A stretch of DNA of 64,000 nt from Promethearchaeia archaeon. GTDB lineage: Archaea; Asgardarchaeota; Lokiarchaeia; Sigyniarchaeales; SOKP01. The notes under the pieces are model-generated. The model was not told the origin of the DNA and did no database searches. It saw only the letters and a program-made list of their open reading frames with translations. The position numbers were made by a program, and so were the translations under genes. How positions within the stretch are numbered: the first letter of the stretch is position 1; each line of letters opens with the position of its first letter. The stretch lies in assembly GCA_029856145.1 (NCBI GenBank), contig JAHQWK010000002.1, positions 124,001 to 188,000 on the forward strand, in the 5' to 3' direction. This document shows positions 18,149-27,644 of the stretch, piece after piece.

Positions 18149-19165
18149 TTATTTATTGATTTTTGTGCATATTAATGGAACTATATAGCCTAATATAAAT
18201 GTAGCAAAAGCATATCTAGCAAATCGATAATAAACACTATCAATTGTTAAAATATATTCAAATGGCACGTAGACGACTAGCAAAACAACCATACCTATTA
18301 CAATATTAATTATTTTCTTTTTGTTTGATAATTGTGAGGGATCATATTTAACATATTTTTGCTCCAATAGATATCCTACACCAAAACCTAATAATGCCCC
18401 TCCTACTTGAGCATAAGCACCATCATCAGCATAAAGGACAGGTGGTACAACTAATCCTAAACCAGCATTAGGAAATAATATAGTTCCAATAAAAAATAAT
18501 ATAATAGCGACTGCGGCTGTTAAAATTATCTTTGCAATAAAATTTAATTTGTTGAACTGCTCAGAGAGAAATGGTTCTGTGTATATAAATAATAATAAGA
18601 CTCCAATACCAATTAAGGATCCTCCAATTATATCTTGAAGATCGTGTACTCCAATGATTATTCTTGAAATTGCAATAAGGAATATTATAACTGAGAAAAT
18701 GATTGGAATAATTGGTAAATTATTATATTTATATTTATCCTTAAAATCCTTAGCTGAATATCCCCAAAAAGCAGTTGAGTTTTGCGTGTGCCCGGAAGGA
18801 AATCCGTAAGATGGTTCAGCAAAACCATACTCATCACCAACATTTGTTGCTACTGGTCGAGGATCTTGAAATATTGATTTGCACAATTGATTAAGATATT
18901 GAGAGAATAACAAAATTACAGCTAAATTTTTAGCATATTTCTTATTGTAGGCTAAATACAATATTGCTACGATAATTATAAAAACAATGGGTTCGCCAAG
19001 ATAAGTTATTGCTTTGAATATAGCTTGAACAGTAGAGCTCGAACTATAGAAGGCTTCGTTAAGTCCACTGTAATAAAAAATTAATCCAACGACTAAGATA
19101 GCTAAAGAAGTAATTCCAATAATTAATAAAGCTCTTTTTGATAAATATTCTGTTTTTTCAGACAT
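18149..19165 (-). CDS. PAP2-family membrane phosphatase
   Basis: A 338-residue polytopic protein with the three PAP2 (type 2 phosphatidic acid phosphatase) motifs in order: KSIFQDPRP, FPSGHTQ and SRIIIGVHDLQD. These form the active site for dephosphorylating lipid phosphates or pyrophosphates such as polyprenyl or archaeal isoprenoid diphosphates. An N-terminal helix and four or more further helices follow the catalytic core. The start is ATG 19165. It appears monocistronic. Its likely role is membrane lipid or lipid-carrier recycling; the substrate is inferred. Confidence 0.85.
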   Translation of the reverse strand: MSEKTEYLSKRALLIIGITSLAILVVGLIFYYSGLNEAFYSSSSTVQAIFKAITYLGEPIVFIIIVAILYLAYNKKYAKNLAVILLFSQYLNQLCKSIFQDPRPVATNVGDEYGFAEPSYGFPSGHTQNSTAFWGYSAKDFKDKYKYNNLPIIPIIFSVIIFLIAISRIIIGVHDLQDIIGGSLIGIGVLLLFIYTEPFLSEQFNKLNFIAKIILTAAVAIILFFIGTILFPNAGLGLVVPPVLYADDGAYAQVGGALLGFGVGYLLEQKYVKYDPSQLSNKKKIINIVIGMVVLLVVYVPFEYILTIDSVYYRFARYAFATFILGYIVPLICTKINK

Positions 19166-19302
19166 TTTTTTAAACCAATTTAAACTGATTAAAATCTTAA
19201 TATGTTAAAGAAATTAATAAAGATTTGTATAAAATCGAATTTATCTGCTTTTAAAAATAGAACTAAATTCTTTAATGAAAAACCATATTAAATGAGGAAA
19301 AT

Positions 19303-19968
19303 TCAATCAATCTTAATATCTGTTTGTTTTTCATCAAGTTTTTTAAGTTTAACTTCCAAAATACCATTAGTATACCTTGCTCGTGCATAATCTGAATTGA
19401 TTGCTGAAGGTAACTTAACTTCTTTATAATAGCTCCAACCTTTAACCTTAGATTTCGAGGATATTGTTAAGGAATCTCTGGAAGCTTTTAATTCAATCTC
19501 CTCTTTCGTAACACCAGGCATTTCGCAAATAACTATAATTTGATCACCTTGTTCATTTACTTCTGTCAAAGGTTGTCTAACTTTTTTAACATCTGGTTCT
19601 CCAGAATATGGTTTTGCTTTAAGATTACCGAAAGAATCGATAATTGGTTTACCGTCAGGGCCAATATTAATATTAAATCCATACATTATTGGAAAACCAA
19701 ATTTACCCTTATTTTTAGTAAATTCTTTCATAATATCTTCTGGTGAGAGATTCTGTAACTCAGGGGGCAAATTATCCATAATTTTTTCAAAAATATCTTT
19801 AAAAAGGTGTCGAAAATCTTTAGATCTAAATAATTTAGTTGGATCTATTGAAAATTTATTGGGATCACTGAAAAACTTGTTCGGGTCTTCAAAGAATTTA
19901 GAAAAATCAAAAGGTTCCCTTTTTTCCTCATCCTCATCTTCATCGTTATCTCTATTTTTTTTAGGCAA
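19303..19968 (-). CDS. Hsp20/alpha-crystallin-family small heat-shock protein
   Basis: A 221-residue protein. The N-terminus is highly charged (acidic run followed by PNKF repeats), and residues about 60-100 contain a helical segment. Residues about 135-215 form the alpha-crystallin domain: VICEMPGVTKEEIELKA, SLTISSK, YYKEVKLP and YTNGILEVKLKK. The start is TTG 19968 with an AGAGGAAT Shine-Dalgarno-like leader. The long N-terminal extension is unusual against typical 140-160 residue archaeal Hsp20 and may set oligomer size or client choice. Confidence 0.85.
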   Translation of the reverse strand: MPKKNRDNDEDEDEEKREPFDFSKFFEDPNKFFSDPNKFSIDPTKLFRSKDFRHLFKDIFEKIMDNLPPELQNLSPEDIMKEFTKNKGKFGFPIMYGFNINIGPDGKPIIDSFGNLKAKPYSGEPDVKKVRQPLTEVNEQGDQIIVICEMPGVTKEEIELKASRDSLTISSKSKVKGWSYYKEVKLPSAINSDYARARYTNGILEVKLKKLDEKQTDIKID

Positions 19969-20162
19969 GTTTATTCCTCTCTACTATAAATACGAATTAT
20001 TAATTATCAATTAAATTTAATAAGCAAAATTTTTAATTAAATATTATAATAGCTAAAAACTAATTAGCTTATAATCTAGAAAAATTGTTTGGATTAATAA
20101 ATTTATTCTACTTATAAACTAAGTTAGAGTTAATTAAATTAAAAATATTGATTTGAGGTCTT

Positions 20163-21989
20163 ATGTATAGTGAGCTGAGTGACGATGACAAGAATATGTA
20201 TCTCGATGTCTTGAGTCAAGCACCAATAATGCCATTTTCAAATTTTGTCTCAAGAGGAGATATCGTAGATCCCATCGATATATCACGTCCTCGTGCTTTC
20301 ATAGATCGAGAAGTGTATAGACTCGTGCAACAAACTTCTAGAGATAGATCTAGTAGATTAATTCCAATTTTGGGTTCAGCTGGGACTGGAAAAACACATG
20401 CTTATCATTCGTTCAAAGATAAAGAACGTGAAAATAGGAGAAGATTAGAAGGTGCTGAAGAATTAGAAGAAGTAGACGCTAGTAAATTTGCTACATCTTC
20501 TGATTGGACTATAGTATATGTTCCAAGTCCTCCCGCAAGTATTCGTGTTTTACTCCATGTATATACATGTATAATTGAAGAACTTGGAGCAGAACTAATT
20601 GATATCGTATCTGAAAAACTAGTTAAAAAATGGGGGGGAACCAAAAAGGGGATTTTCCAAAAACCTAAATTAGATGAAGTGATTCAATTAGGGATCAGAG
20701 AATTCCCCGGTGTATTTGCTGATTGTGTTAAAGCTTTAGTAACTTATCAGTTAGACAAAAACAAAAAACCACTTGCAGAAAGATGGCTTCTTGGAGAAAG
20801 TTTAGAAGATGAGGAATTAAGCGACTTAGGGATTAATTCAGTCCTCGAAGATGATGACATCTGCCTTAGTATGATTAAGATAATTACAGAGAATTTAGAC
20901 AGAGTGCTTATCCTTTATTTTGACGAGTTAGAGAGCCCATATAGGATGTTAGGCGAAACTGCAGAAATAAAACTCCTTGAGATTCTAAAGAGATTATATA
21001 ATGAAGTTAAAGGATTAGTTATAACAATAGCAGTATTGAAAGAAATATGGCCAAGAATTATCGAAATTGCTGATGCCCCATTGAGATCACGAATGGAACC
21101 TGAGCAAGAATTGAAACCATTTAGCTTAAATGATTTAAAAATCTTTTTCTCAAAATCAATGGAAGCATTCTGGGAAGATAATAACTTAAATCCTCCTTTA
21201 TATCCATTATTCCCCTTAAATGAAAAATTAATCGAAATGATATATGAGAAAACAAAAGGGAACCCAAGAAATTCTATTAAACTTTGCAGAAGATTTATCG
21301 ATAAAATAGTTATGGAAGAAATGACAGTCGATCAATTGTTGCAAGTTGGCGCAGAGATTGTTGCAACAGCAAAACCCAAAGCAAAAATTGAAGAAGAAGA
21401 AGTGATTGATTTTTCCAAACCAAGAGAAGTAATTAAAAAAACAATTGAGGAAATTTTAGCTGAGGAAGAATATTCAATAGATGTGAATCCACAATCTGTT
21501 GCCGGAGCTGCTTTAAAATGCATAAATATGGTAGGAGAAGAAAAAGGAAGGAAATTTAAAACGGAAATGGAGTTTAAATTCAAACTTGGAAAAAGAGTAC
21601 AAACTCTAGCAGCTTTAATTCAAGCTGAAGGCAATAAATGGGGTTTAGAGATACCATCTATAAAAACTTTCGATAGAAGTGCTGGAGTAGCAGGATATTA
21701 TGCTGCTAAAAGATTAAAAGATGCAATTGATGAGAAAGCAATTGATAAAGCTTTGTTAATTGTGCCTACTGGCAGTCGTGGGGCAAAATTTGAAAGTATT
21801 TTACAAAATAACCCAGACATCCACAAGGTTGAGTTAAATAATGAAATTGGAGAGAAACTAATTGCGAATGCGCTGAAATATCCTACATTAGAAGGTTGGC
21901 AAATTGCAAAAATAATTTTTCCTGATATTGGAGAATATCAACCTCCTCTAGTTGAAGAGACTCCATCTGATGAAGAAAATACTGAATAA
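20163..21989 (+). CDS. Large AAA/P-loop ATPase of unknown role
   Basis: A 608-residue soluble protein. The P-loop ATPase core occupies about 45-390: Walker A GSAGTGKT near residue 70, Walker B LILYFDELE near residue 255, a putative arginine finger in PLRSRME, and a lid with KTKGNPRNSIKLCRRF reminiscent of Orc/Cdc6 or STAND-type ATPases. The C-terminal about 200 residues form a separate alpha/beta domain not recognised. The tail is acidic. It could be an initiator-like or regulatory ATPase. It is convergent with the longin-like gene 22000-22923, 10 bp apart, and has no nuclease motif that I can see. Confidence 0.65.
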   Translation: MYSELSDDDKNMYLDVLSQAPIMPFSNFVSRGDIVDPIDISRPRAFIDREVYRLVQQTSRDRSSRLIPILGSAGTGKTHAYHSFKDKERENRRRLEGAEELEEVDASKFATSSDWTIVYVPSPPASIRVLLHVYTCIIEELGAELIDIVSEKLVKKWGGTKKGIFQKPKLDEVIQLGIREFPGVFADCVKALVTYQLDKNKKPLAERWLLGESLEDEELSDLGINSVLEDDDICLSMIKIITENLDRVLILYFDELESPYRMLGETAEIKLLEILKRLYNEVKGLVITIAVLKEIWPRIIEIADAPLRSRMEPEQELKPFSLNDLKIFFSKSMEAFWEDNNLNPPLYPLFPLNEKLIEMIYEKTKGNPRNSIKLCRRFIDKIVMEEMTVDQLLQVGAEIVATAKPKAKIEEEEVIDFSKPREVIKKTIEEILAEEEYSIDVNPQSVAGAALKCINMVGEEKGRKFKTEMEFKFKLGKRVQTLAALIQAEGNKWGLEIPSIKTFDRSAGVAGYYAAKRLKDAIDEKAIDKALLIVPTGSRGAKFESILQNNPDIHKVELNNEIGEKLIANALKYPTLEGWQIAKIIFPDIGEYQPPLVEETPSDEENTE

Positions 21990-21999
21990 ATTTGATTTT

Positions 22000-22923
22000 T
22001 TAAATTTTTTTTAAAAGCTCTCTAATTTTTTCATCTATTCCATTTAATTCATTTGCTAATCTAGAAGCCCTTTGCGTGTTGTTTTTTAATTTTATCAAGA
22101 TATCGACTAACTCATGGTCTTCAAATGTGAGTGAAATTTCAATTAATCTATCTATTGGCTCAGCAAAATTATTATATAAAGGTAATTGATTTACTTCTAA
22201 ATTAGTTATTATTTTATCAACTTCCTTGTAAAGATTTTCACGTTCCTTTATTAAATCAGGGAAAAAACCTACTTGTTCCCCTTTATTTTCTAAAAATGAA
22301 GCGATCTCTTCTTCTTGTACGAATTCAGCTAATTCAGCGGCTTTTAGAAAACTTTTCTTTGCTTTTCTATAGAATTCTTGATTTAGTAAATCATCAGCAA
22401 GTTTTACTTCAGCTGCGAGCTTTTCAGGAATTTCTTCTCCAAGATCTATCAATTCGCGTGCTTCTGAAAGTTTTCCATCATCAAGCATTTTCTTTGTTCT
22501 ATCATTGATGGTTTCTTTAATAATTTTCGGCTCTTGTAATTTCTCCATTAAGCTTAAAATTGAATTTATTGCATTATTTAGAATTTGTGTCATCTTACTT
22601 TTATCACTAGTATAATTTTGAACAACTTTTTCCTCAACGTTATTAAAAATACTTTTTAATGAGACCAGATCTTCTCCTTCTTGCAAGATAAAGCTCAGAT
22701 AAAGATTTTCTTTTTCTAATGATTCAGCATTGATTTTCTTCGAAAAATATCGATTATTTCCTTCACGGATTGTTATATCTACCAATTCTTTTTTATCATG
22801 TTTTTCTGAAAATTCTTTTAAGATTGTTGGTGATATTTTATCATCTTGTTTTAAATAATATTCTGCGATAATATTGGGACCAAATGAAGGGTCGATTTCG
22901 TATAAAATTATTGCTCTTGGCAT
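22000..22923 (-). CDS. Longin-like N-domain plus helical repeat protein
   Basis: A 307-residue protein. Residues about 1-110 form an alpha/beta domain starting AIILYEIDPSFGPNIIAEYYL, strikingly like the start of the sensor protein at 24922 (VRFDPLFGPNIF); the pattern suggests a longin- or roadblock-type fold (inference). Residues about 130-307 are entirely helical, with TPR-like stretches (ARELIDLGEEIPEKLA, KAKKSFLKAAELAEF) and a coiled-coil end. Such proteins are common in Asgard genomes near small GTPases, and two GTPase genes lie 4-6 kb away. The start is ATG 22923. Confidence 0.6.
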   Translation of the reverse strand: MPRAIILYEIDPSFGPNIIAEYYLKQDDKISPTILKEFSEKHDKKELVDITIREGNNRYFSKKINAESLEKENLYLSFILQEGEDLVSLKSIFNNVEEKVVQNYTSDKSKMTQILNNAINSILSLMEKLQEPKIIKETINDRTKKMLDDGKLSEARELIDLGEEIPEKLAAEVKLADDLLNQEFYRKAKKSFLKAAELAEFVQEEEIASFLENKGEQVGFFPDLIKERENLYKEVDKIITNLEVNQLPLYNNFAEPIDRLIEISLTFEDHELVDILIKLKNNTQRASRLANELNGIDEKIRELLKKI

Positions 22924-23040
22924 TTTATCAAATCTTTGATAATATTATTTTAGTGATTTAATATATTTTTTAGACTTAATAAGTAAATAGGATAATATTA
23001 GGTATTTATCTTTTAAGTAAAAATATAGATGGGATAAATT

Positions 23041-23958
23041 GTGGCTATTATAGATGATACGTATTGTGAAGCTTTTGAGGGACTTTGTTGCCAATTAATG
23101 GTAACAGCTCAAGATCAAGAGTTTTTGTATAGGGCAGCTACCTCTTTTACTTCATTACCTTCAACAGTTTTTGGAGATGCTGAAGGTGGTATCGTTAGAT
23201 GGCTTTCCGAGAAAGAGACAATTGATGGAAGATTGGGTGCAATTGTCCAATTATGGGTAACTGGGACAGGAAAGAAAGCTACAGCTAAATTTTATGAACA
23301 ATTAGGTAAGCGAATCAGACAAGGTATTTTAATAGTTCCAACTACTGCGGTCTTCAATTATTATCCAAGTAAAACTGATATGCAATTTAACATGATGAAT
23401 AATGTGGGTCATTGTGGTGATGGTTGTGAGGAAATTATTAATAAATTTGGAAGAAATATGATTTCTGTTCCAATTATGATGGGATATGACTTTTTAATCG
23501 AAGAAGAACTCTCTTATGCTAAAGGCGTAATGGGAGGAAATATTTGGTTATTTTGTGATTCTGTGTATTCAGGAATAAAAGTAGGACGGGAAGCTGTTAA
23601 AATCATAGCTGAAATTGATAATGTGTGTACTACATTTGATGTATGTTCAGCTGGTTCTAAATTAGAAACAAATTTCCCTGAAATTGGGCCAACAACAAAT
23701 CATCTGTACTGTCCTACATTAAAAGAGAGGTTACCTTCAGGAGAATGTAAAGTTCCTAAAGGTGTAAATTCAATTCCAGAAATTGTTTTTAATGCTTTAG
23801 CTATTGATACTATTGAGAAGACAATGTCAAATGTTATTGAAGGGCTCATAAACATGGAAGGGCTTATTAAAATTTCTGCTGGTAATTATGGGGGAAAATT
23901 AGGAACATATAAAATATATTTAAGAGAATTAAGATTGAAAGAAAGCTATTTTTCTTGA
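23041..23958 (+). CDS. ftr: Formylmethanofuran--tetrahydromethanopterin formyltransferase
   Basis: A 305-residue Ftr protein. It transfers the formyl group between methanofuran and tetrahydromethanopterin in the methyl branch of the archaeal Wood-Ljungdahl or methanogenesis/methylotrophy pathway. Family features include DTYCEAFEGLC at the start, TPTTA-like VPTTAVF, GHCGDGCEE, GVMGGNIW, the NHLYCPTL segment and KISAGNYGGKLG near the C-terminus. The start is GTG 23041. It stands alone among signalling genes; other pathway genes are not in the window, although two methanogenesis-marker-type genes are. Confidence 0.9.
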   Translation: MAIIDDTYCEAFEGLCCQLMVTAQDQEFLYRAATSFTSLPSTVFGDAEGGIVRWLSEKETIDGRLGAIVQLWVTGTGKKATAKFYEQLGKRIRQGILIVPTTAVFNYYPSKTDMQFNMMNNVGHCGDGCEEIINKFGRNMISVPIMMGYDFLIEEELSYAKGVMGGNIWLFCDSVYSGIKVGREAVKIIAEIDNVCTTFDVCSAGSKLETNFPEIGPTTNHLYCPTLKERLPSGECKVPKGVNSIPEIVFNALAIDTIEKTMSNVIEGLINMEGLIKISAGNYGGKLGTYKIYLRELRLKESYFS

Positions 23959-23985
23959 ACTTTTTTATCAATTTTTTAGTTTGTT

Positions 23986-24666
23986 TTATTTATCCAGAGA
24001 TAAGGGTTCTTTTTTTATTGGTTTTAAAGGAAGATCTGACAAATTATTATACCACTTCGGATATTTTTCTGAAAATATTTGATCAATCTTCTTAAGGGGC
24101 ACATCTGCATAAGTCCCCCAGTCTCCTATATATTCTACAAAGATATTCCCTTCTGTATCATATGGTGCAAATAAAGCATCATTTTCTCCATCGAACTCGA
24201 CCATAGGAAAAAATCCACCCTTAATACAAGTCTTTTTATCAAAAATGGGTGCAGCTTTTATCCATTTATCGTTTAAGTATAACTCACTATATGCATGGCA
24301 ATGAAAGGCGTTTGTACCCATTAGATCAGCAAGTCTTTTAGATATTTTATGATTAATAATGTCAACCATGTGAATACGGGCAGGAATCCCTATAGCTCGT
24401 GCAAAAGTTGATAATAATGTAGCTTTAGACATACAAAAGCCATATTTTCTTCGCATTGTAACTGAAGCTTTAAGATTTGCTTTAACTTTTGGATAATATG
24501 AAAATGCATTATACTTTATCTTATCTCTAACCCAATAAAATAACGCTATTGCTTTTTCCTTATCATTTTTTAACCTTTCAGTAATTTCAACAGCTTTATT
24601 TTTCACTTGTTTTCTATGGAAATTAAGGAATTCAGTCGGTTGTAGATATATATTCAAATCCTCCAT
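23986..24666 (-). CDS. Transglutaminase-like cysteine protease-fold protein
   Basis: A 226-residue protein with a transglutaminase-like catalytic core: cysteine in YGFCMSKATLL, histidine in FHCHAYSELYL, and aspartate in KAAPIFD. FYWVRDKIKYN upstream is the usual lead-in helix. It has no signal peptide or membrane helix, so it should act in the cytoplasm, probably as a peptidase or amidase. It is convergent with ftr, 27 bp apart. A 255-bp gap upstream separates it from the divergent sensor gene and holds promoters for both; a small hairpin (24766-24779) lies there. Confidence 0.8.
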   Translation of the reverse strand: MEDLNIYLQPTEFLNFHRKQVKNKAVEITERLKNDKEKAIALFYWVRDKIKYNAFSYYPKVKANLKASVTMRRKYGFCMSKATLLSTFARAIGIPARIHMVDIINHKISKRLADLMGTNAFHCHAYSELYLNDKWIKAAPIFDKKTCIKGGFFPMVEFDGENDALFAPYDTEGNIFVEYIGDWGTYADVPLKKIDQIFSEKYPKWYNNLSDLPLKPIKKEPLSLDK

Positions 24667-24921
24667 GATAATGAAAAAAATTAATCCTTTTAGAATTTTA
24701 CTCTATAAATTTATAATAGTAGATCTATTGGTTTAAGACGGAGTAATGTTGAAATTAAAAAAACACCTCAACTATGAGGATTTATTTCTTTAGTATGTTT
24801 TATAACAATAATAGGATGACTTAATGTAAGCATTATTTTAAAATAGATTTATATCAATAAATTTTTATAATTCTATTATTACTTTAAAGTCGTGATTATA
24901 ACAATAAACTTGTGAAATTTA

Positions 24922-26580
24922 TTGATTGGTTTACTCCTCGTACGGTTTGATCCTCTGTTTGGACCAAACATATTTTTAAAGGCACCAGAATCTTTAGATG
25001 AGGAACTTATACAAGATATTCCCTCATTAATAGAACTCCCTACAAAAGGAGTATTTATTCACATATTTAAGGAGATTAAAACAGCTAATTTATTCTTTAA
25101 ACAACCTAATAAGTTTGCTCGAGGAGGATATGAAAGTTTTTTAATCACAATTATTACCGATAGTAAAACTCAAATTAGTTTAATGCTCGCAAATAAGCTT
25201 CTTGAAGGTTTTGCTAATTATCTTATAAATCTTAAAGATGCTTACCTTGCCTTTGATTATGAACCTAAAGATCATAAAGCAGATCTGGATAAAATGAAGG
25301 TAATTGAGAGCTTCTTTTTTTCTTATTTTGAGTCTATTAAACCGGTGATTAAAACTTTAGAAATGGCAGAACAACGATATCAAACTCTATTTCAAGCAGC
25401 CCGGGATGCCATTTTCATAGTAAAACGTGATACAGGAGTTATTGTTGATGTTAATTTAGAAGCAGAAAGATTAGTGGAAAAAACTAAAGATGAAATTGTC
25501 GGTAATAAAGCATTAGAACTTGACTTATTTGATGAGGGATTAGTAGATCCAGACATGGTCCAACATTTAGTTAATCAACCACCGCCTATTATTTCAAGAA
25601 TGAAGAAATCAAGTAGAAAGCAATTATATTTAGAAGTTAATATAAATGAGATTGAGCTAGGAGATGATTTTTTTATCCAATATCTTTTTCATGATCTATC
25701 TGATATTCATGTAGTAGAAGAGAAACTTAAAGAACATGCAAGAAAAATAGAAACGTTAAATAAATTCATTAGTATCGCGAATCAAGCCAATGATCTTAAA
25801 GATCTATTGAAAAAAACTGTAGATTATTTCATTGATTTTTTAAGCTTAAAGGGATGTTGTATATATCTAGTTGATAAGACACAAAATATTGCTAGAATTA
25901 AGGCCCATAAAGACCTTCCACAATTCTTTTTTGAACAAAATGATAATTTAAGGGCTACTGAAAATCCTTATGATATTGTTTTTACAAAAGGAGTAGCGCT
26001 TTTTAATGAAAATTTTCCAGAAATCATCAGAAAATTCTTTAAAGGGATTGAATCTATTTCTGGCGCTGTAATCCCCTTATTTTCAAAATTCGAGATAATC
26101 GGCTCGATAAATATGATTTTAAATCGAAAAAAACCCCTATCTGTCGAAGAAATGGAATTAATAATTACAATTGCCCTGGAAATCGGAGCAGCCATCGAAA
26201 AAATGCAAAATCAAGAAAATTTGAAACTTAGTGAAGCAAAAAATACAATTTTACTTAATCATATCCCCTTCTCTATTTTTAGAATCTCTATAGATGGGAT
26301 TTTTCAAGATATAAAGTTGGATAAAAAAATTAAGAAAGTATTTGAGATAAGTACATATCCTCGGAATCTCATCGGAAGAAGTATAAATGAGATTTTATCT
26401 GATGAAATTGCTGAAGAGGCACTAAATAATATAGAAAAAGCTTTAGAAACTCAAAAATCAGTAGAAATGAGATTTATTATACCCTATCAAGATAATCAGA
26501 TAATATTTCGTTCTGATATTATTCCTATTGGGAAAAATGAGGTATTAGTATTTCTACAAAATTTAACTAGAACCTGGTAA
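24922..26580 (+). CDS. Longin-like/PAS/GAF/PAS sensor protein without kinase
   Basis: A 552-residue multidomain sensor. Residues about 1-110 begin LLLVRFDPLFGPNIF and share this motif with the protein at 22000-22923. A PAS domain follows at about 148-265 (RYQTLFQAARDAIFIV), then a linker helix, a GAF domain at about 285-430 (LSLKGCCIYLVDK, GAVIPLFSKFEIIGSINM) and a second PAS at about 440-552. There is no histidine kinase, GGDEF or other output domain, so output is probably through protein contact. The start is TTG 24922. Its TAA directly abuts the stop of the convergent GTPase gene (26581), with no base between. Confidence 0.68.
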   Translation: MIGLLLVRFDPLFGPNIFLKAPESLDEELIQDIPSLIELPTKGVFIHIFKEIKTANLFFKQPNKFARGGYESFLITIITDSKTQISLMLANKLLEGFANYLINLKDAYLAFDYEPKDHKADLDKMKVIESFFFSYFESIKPVIKTLEMAEQRYQTLFQAARDAIFIVKRDTGVIVDVNLEAERLVEKTKDEIVGNKALELDLFDEGLVDPDMVQHLVNQPPPIISRMKKSSRKQLYLEVNINEIELGDDFFIQYLFHDLSDIHVVEEKLKEHARKIETLNKFISIANQANDLKDLLKKTVDYFIDFLSLKGCCIYLVDKTQNIARIKAHKDLPQFFFEQNDNLRATENPYDIVFTKGVALFNENFPEIIRKFFKGIESISGAVIPLFSKFEIIGSINMILNRKKPLSVEEMELIITIALEIGAAIEKMQNQENLKLSEAKNTILLNHIPFSIFRISIDGIFQDIKLDKKIKKVFEISTYPRNLIGRSINEILSDEIAEEALNNIEKALETQKSVEMRFIIPYQDNQIIFRSDIIPIGKNEVLVFLQNLTRTW

Positions 26581-27618
26581 TTAACTTAAAATCGTTCGTA
26601 ATTTTTCAGCTTTCTCTAGTAATTCTATTGAAAGTGAATCATCTCCTAATTCAAGACAAATATTACTTATTTTTTCGAAAAGATTAATAGTTTCACTAAA
26701 TTCGCCCTGTTCCAAAGCTTTCTGAGCTTTATCCATTAAAATGTCTCTATCAAAAATTGGTTTTAGTAAGGGTGAGACTTGTGTATCCATATCTAAAAGA
26801 TCAGCTATAATACGGATCATTTTTGGTCTATTATTTGGGTCAATAGCTATGAAAGAGTAAGTTTTTTGACCCATTAATCGCTCAATATCCTCAATTTTCA
26901 TAGCGCTAGACAAATCTTGCTTGTTTGCGATAACTGCTAACCGAGCATAAGGTACTACTTTATTCACTAATTCAAAAAAGTATCTACTCTTTTCGAGATT
27001 TTCTAAAGTTGAATCCGTCATTAAAAGAACAGCATCACTACCTCTTATAAATTTCTCCCAAAGAAAGTCAAATTGGTCTTGTCCTGCAAAATCCCATAAA
27101 TAGAAGTGTAATTTTCCAATTTTTATAGTTGCAACTTCACCTGTAATCGTAGGTATATGTTGCATTGGAATTTCCTCTGATTTTATTAGTTTGGTGGTGG
27201 TTGTCTTTCCAACTCCAGAAAATCCAATAATTGATAGTTTTGCTTTTAAATTTCTATGAATTGTATCGACTATAGGATCAAACACATCATGTATTATATT
27301 AATGTTGCTTTCTTTGAGGATATCACCATAGATATCGAGAAATTTTTTTTTAAAGCTATGTAATTGTAGTTCAATATTCTTAAATTCGTCTCCTAGTCCA
27401 GTTACAAAAAGAAATATAATACTTAAATCTTTATCCACAATATATGAAAGTTTAAGCTTAAAAAAATCGTAAGATGCAGTTTCTTCAGCAAATTTTGAAA
27501 AAGCTGACTTTTTTACATTTAAATAGACATTCGTAAAGAGAGAATCATCTAAACCTTTAGCATAGTTCCGTTGGTAAATAATAATATCATTTAAAATTAT
27601 ATAGACTTGTCTAAGCAT
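26581..27618 (-). CDS. Longin-domain / Arf-like small GTPase fusion with helical tail
   Basis: A 345-residue protein of Asgard type. Residues 1-105 look like a longin domain (VYIILNDIIIYQRNYAKGLDD; strands and helices in longin order). Residues about 127-290 are an Arf/Ras-superfamily GTPase: G1 GFSGVGKT (132-139), G2 threonine near 157-159, G3 WDFAGQ (175-180), G4 NKQD (232-235). Residues about 295-345 are a two-helix TPR-like tail. It lies 26 bp downstream of the Rag-like GTPase on the same strand, so they are probably co-expressed and may form a heterodimer (inference). Longin-GTPase pairings echo eukaryotic trafficking regulators. Confidence 0.82.
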   Translation of the reverse strand: MLRQVYIILNDIIIYQRNYAKGLDDSLFTNVYLNVKKSAFSKFAEETASYDFFKLKLSYIVDKDLSIIFLFVTGLGDEFKNIELQLHSFKKKFLDIYGDILKESNINIIHDVFDPIVDTIHRNLKAKLSIIGFSGVGKTTTTKLIKSEEIPMQHIPTITGEVATIKIGKLHFYLWDFAGQDQFDFLWEKFIRGSDAVLLMTDSTLENLEKSRYFFELVNKVVPYARLAVIANKQDLSSAMKIEDIERLMGQKTYSFIAIDPNNRPKMIRIIADLLDMDTQVSPLLKPIFDRDILMDKAQKALEQGEFSETINLFEKISNICLELGDDSLSIELLEKAEKLRTILS

Positions 27619-27644
27619 ATCTATTTTCTAAGATTTTATTTTTA

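Noticed and set aside
20163..21989. AAA ATPase as part of an antiviral defence island
   Set aside because: No nuclease, methylase or toxin gene is adjacent; neighbours are Hsp20, PAP2 and longin-like genes.
24766..24779. CCTCA-ACTA-TGAGG hairpin as a terminator or regulator
   Set aside because: A five-pair stem is too short to call in AT-rich DNA, and archaeal termination relies on T-runs; position between divergent genes is also wrong for a terminator.
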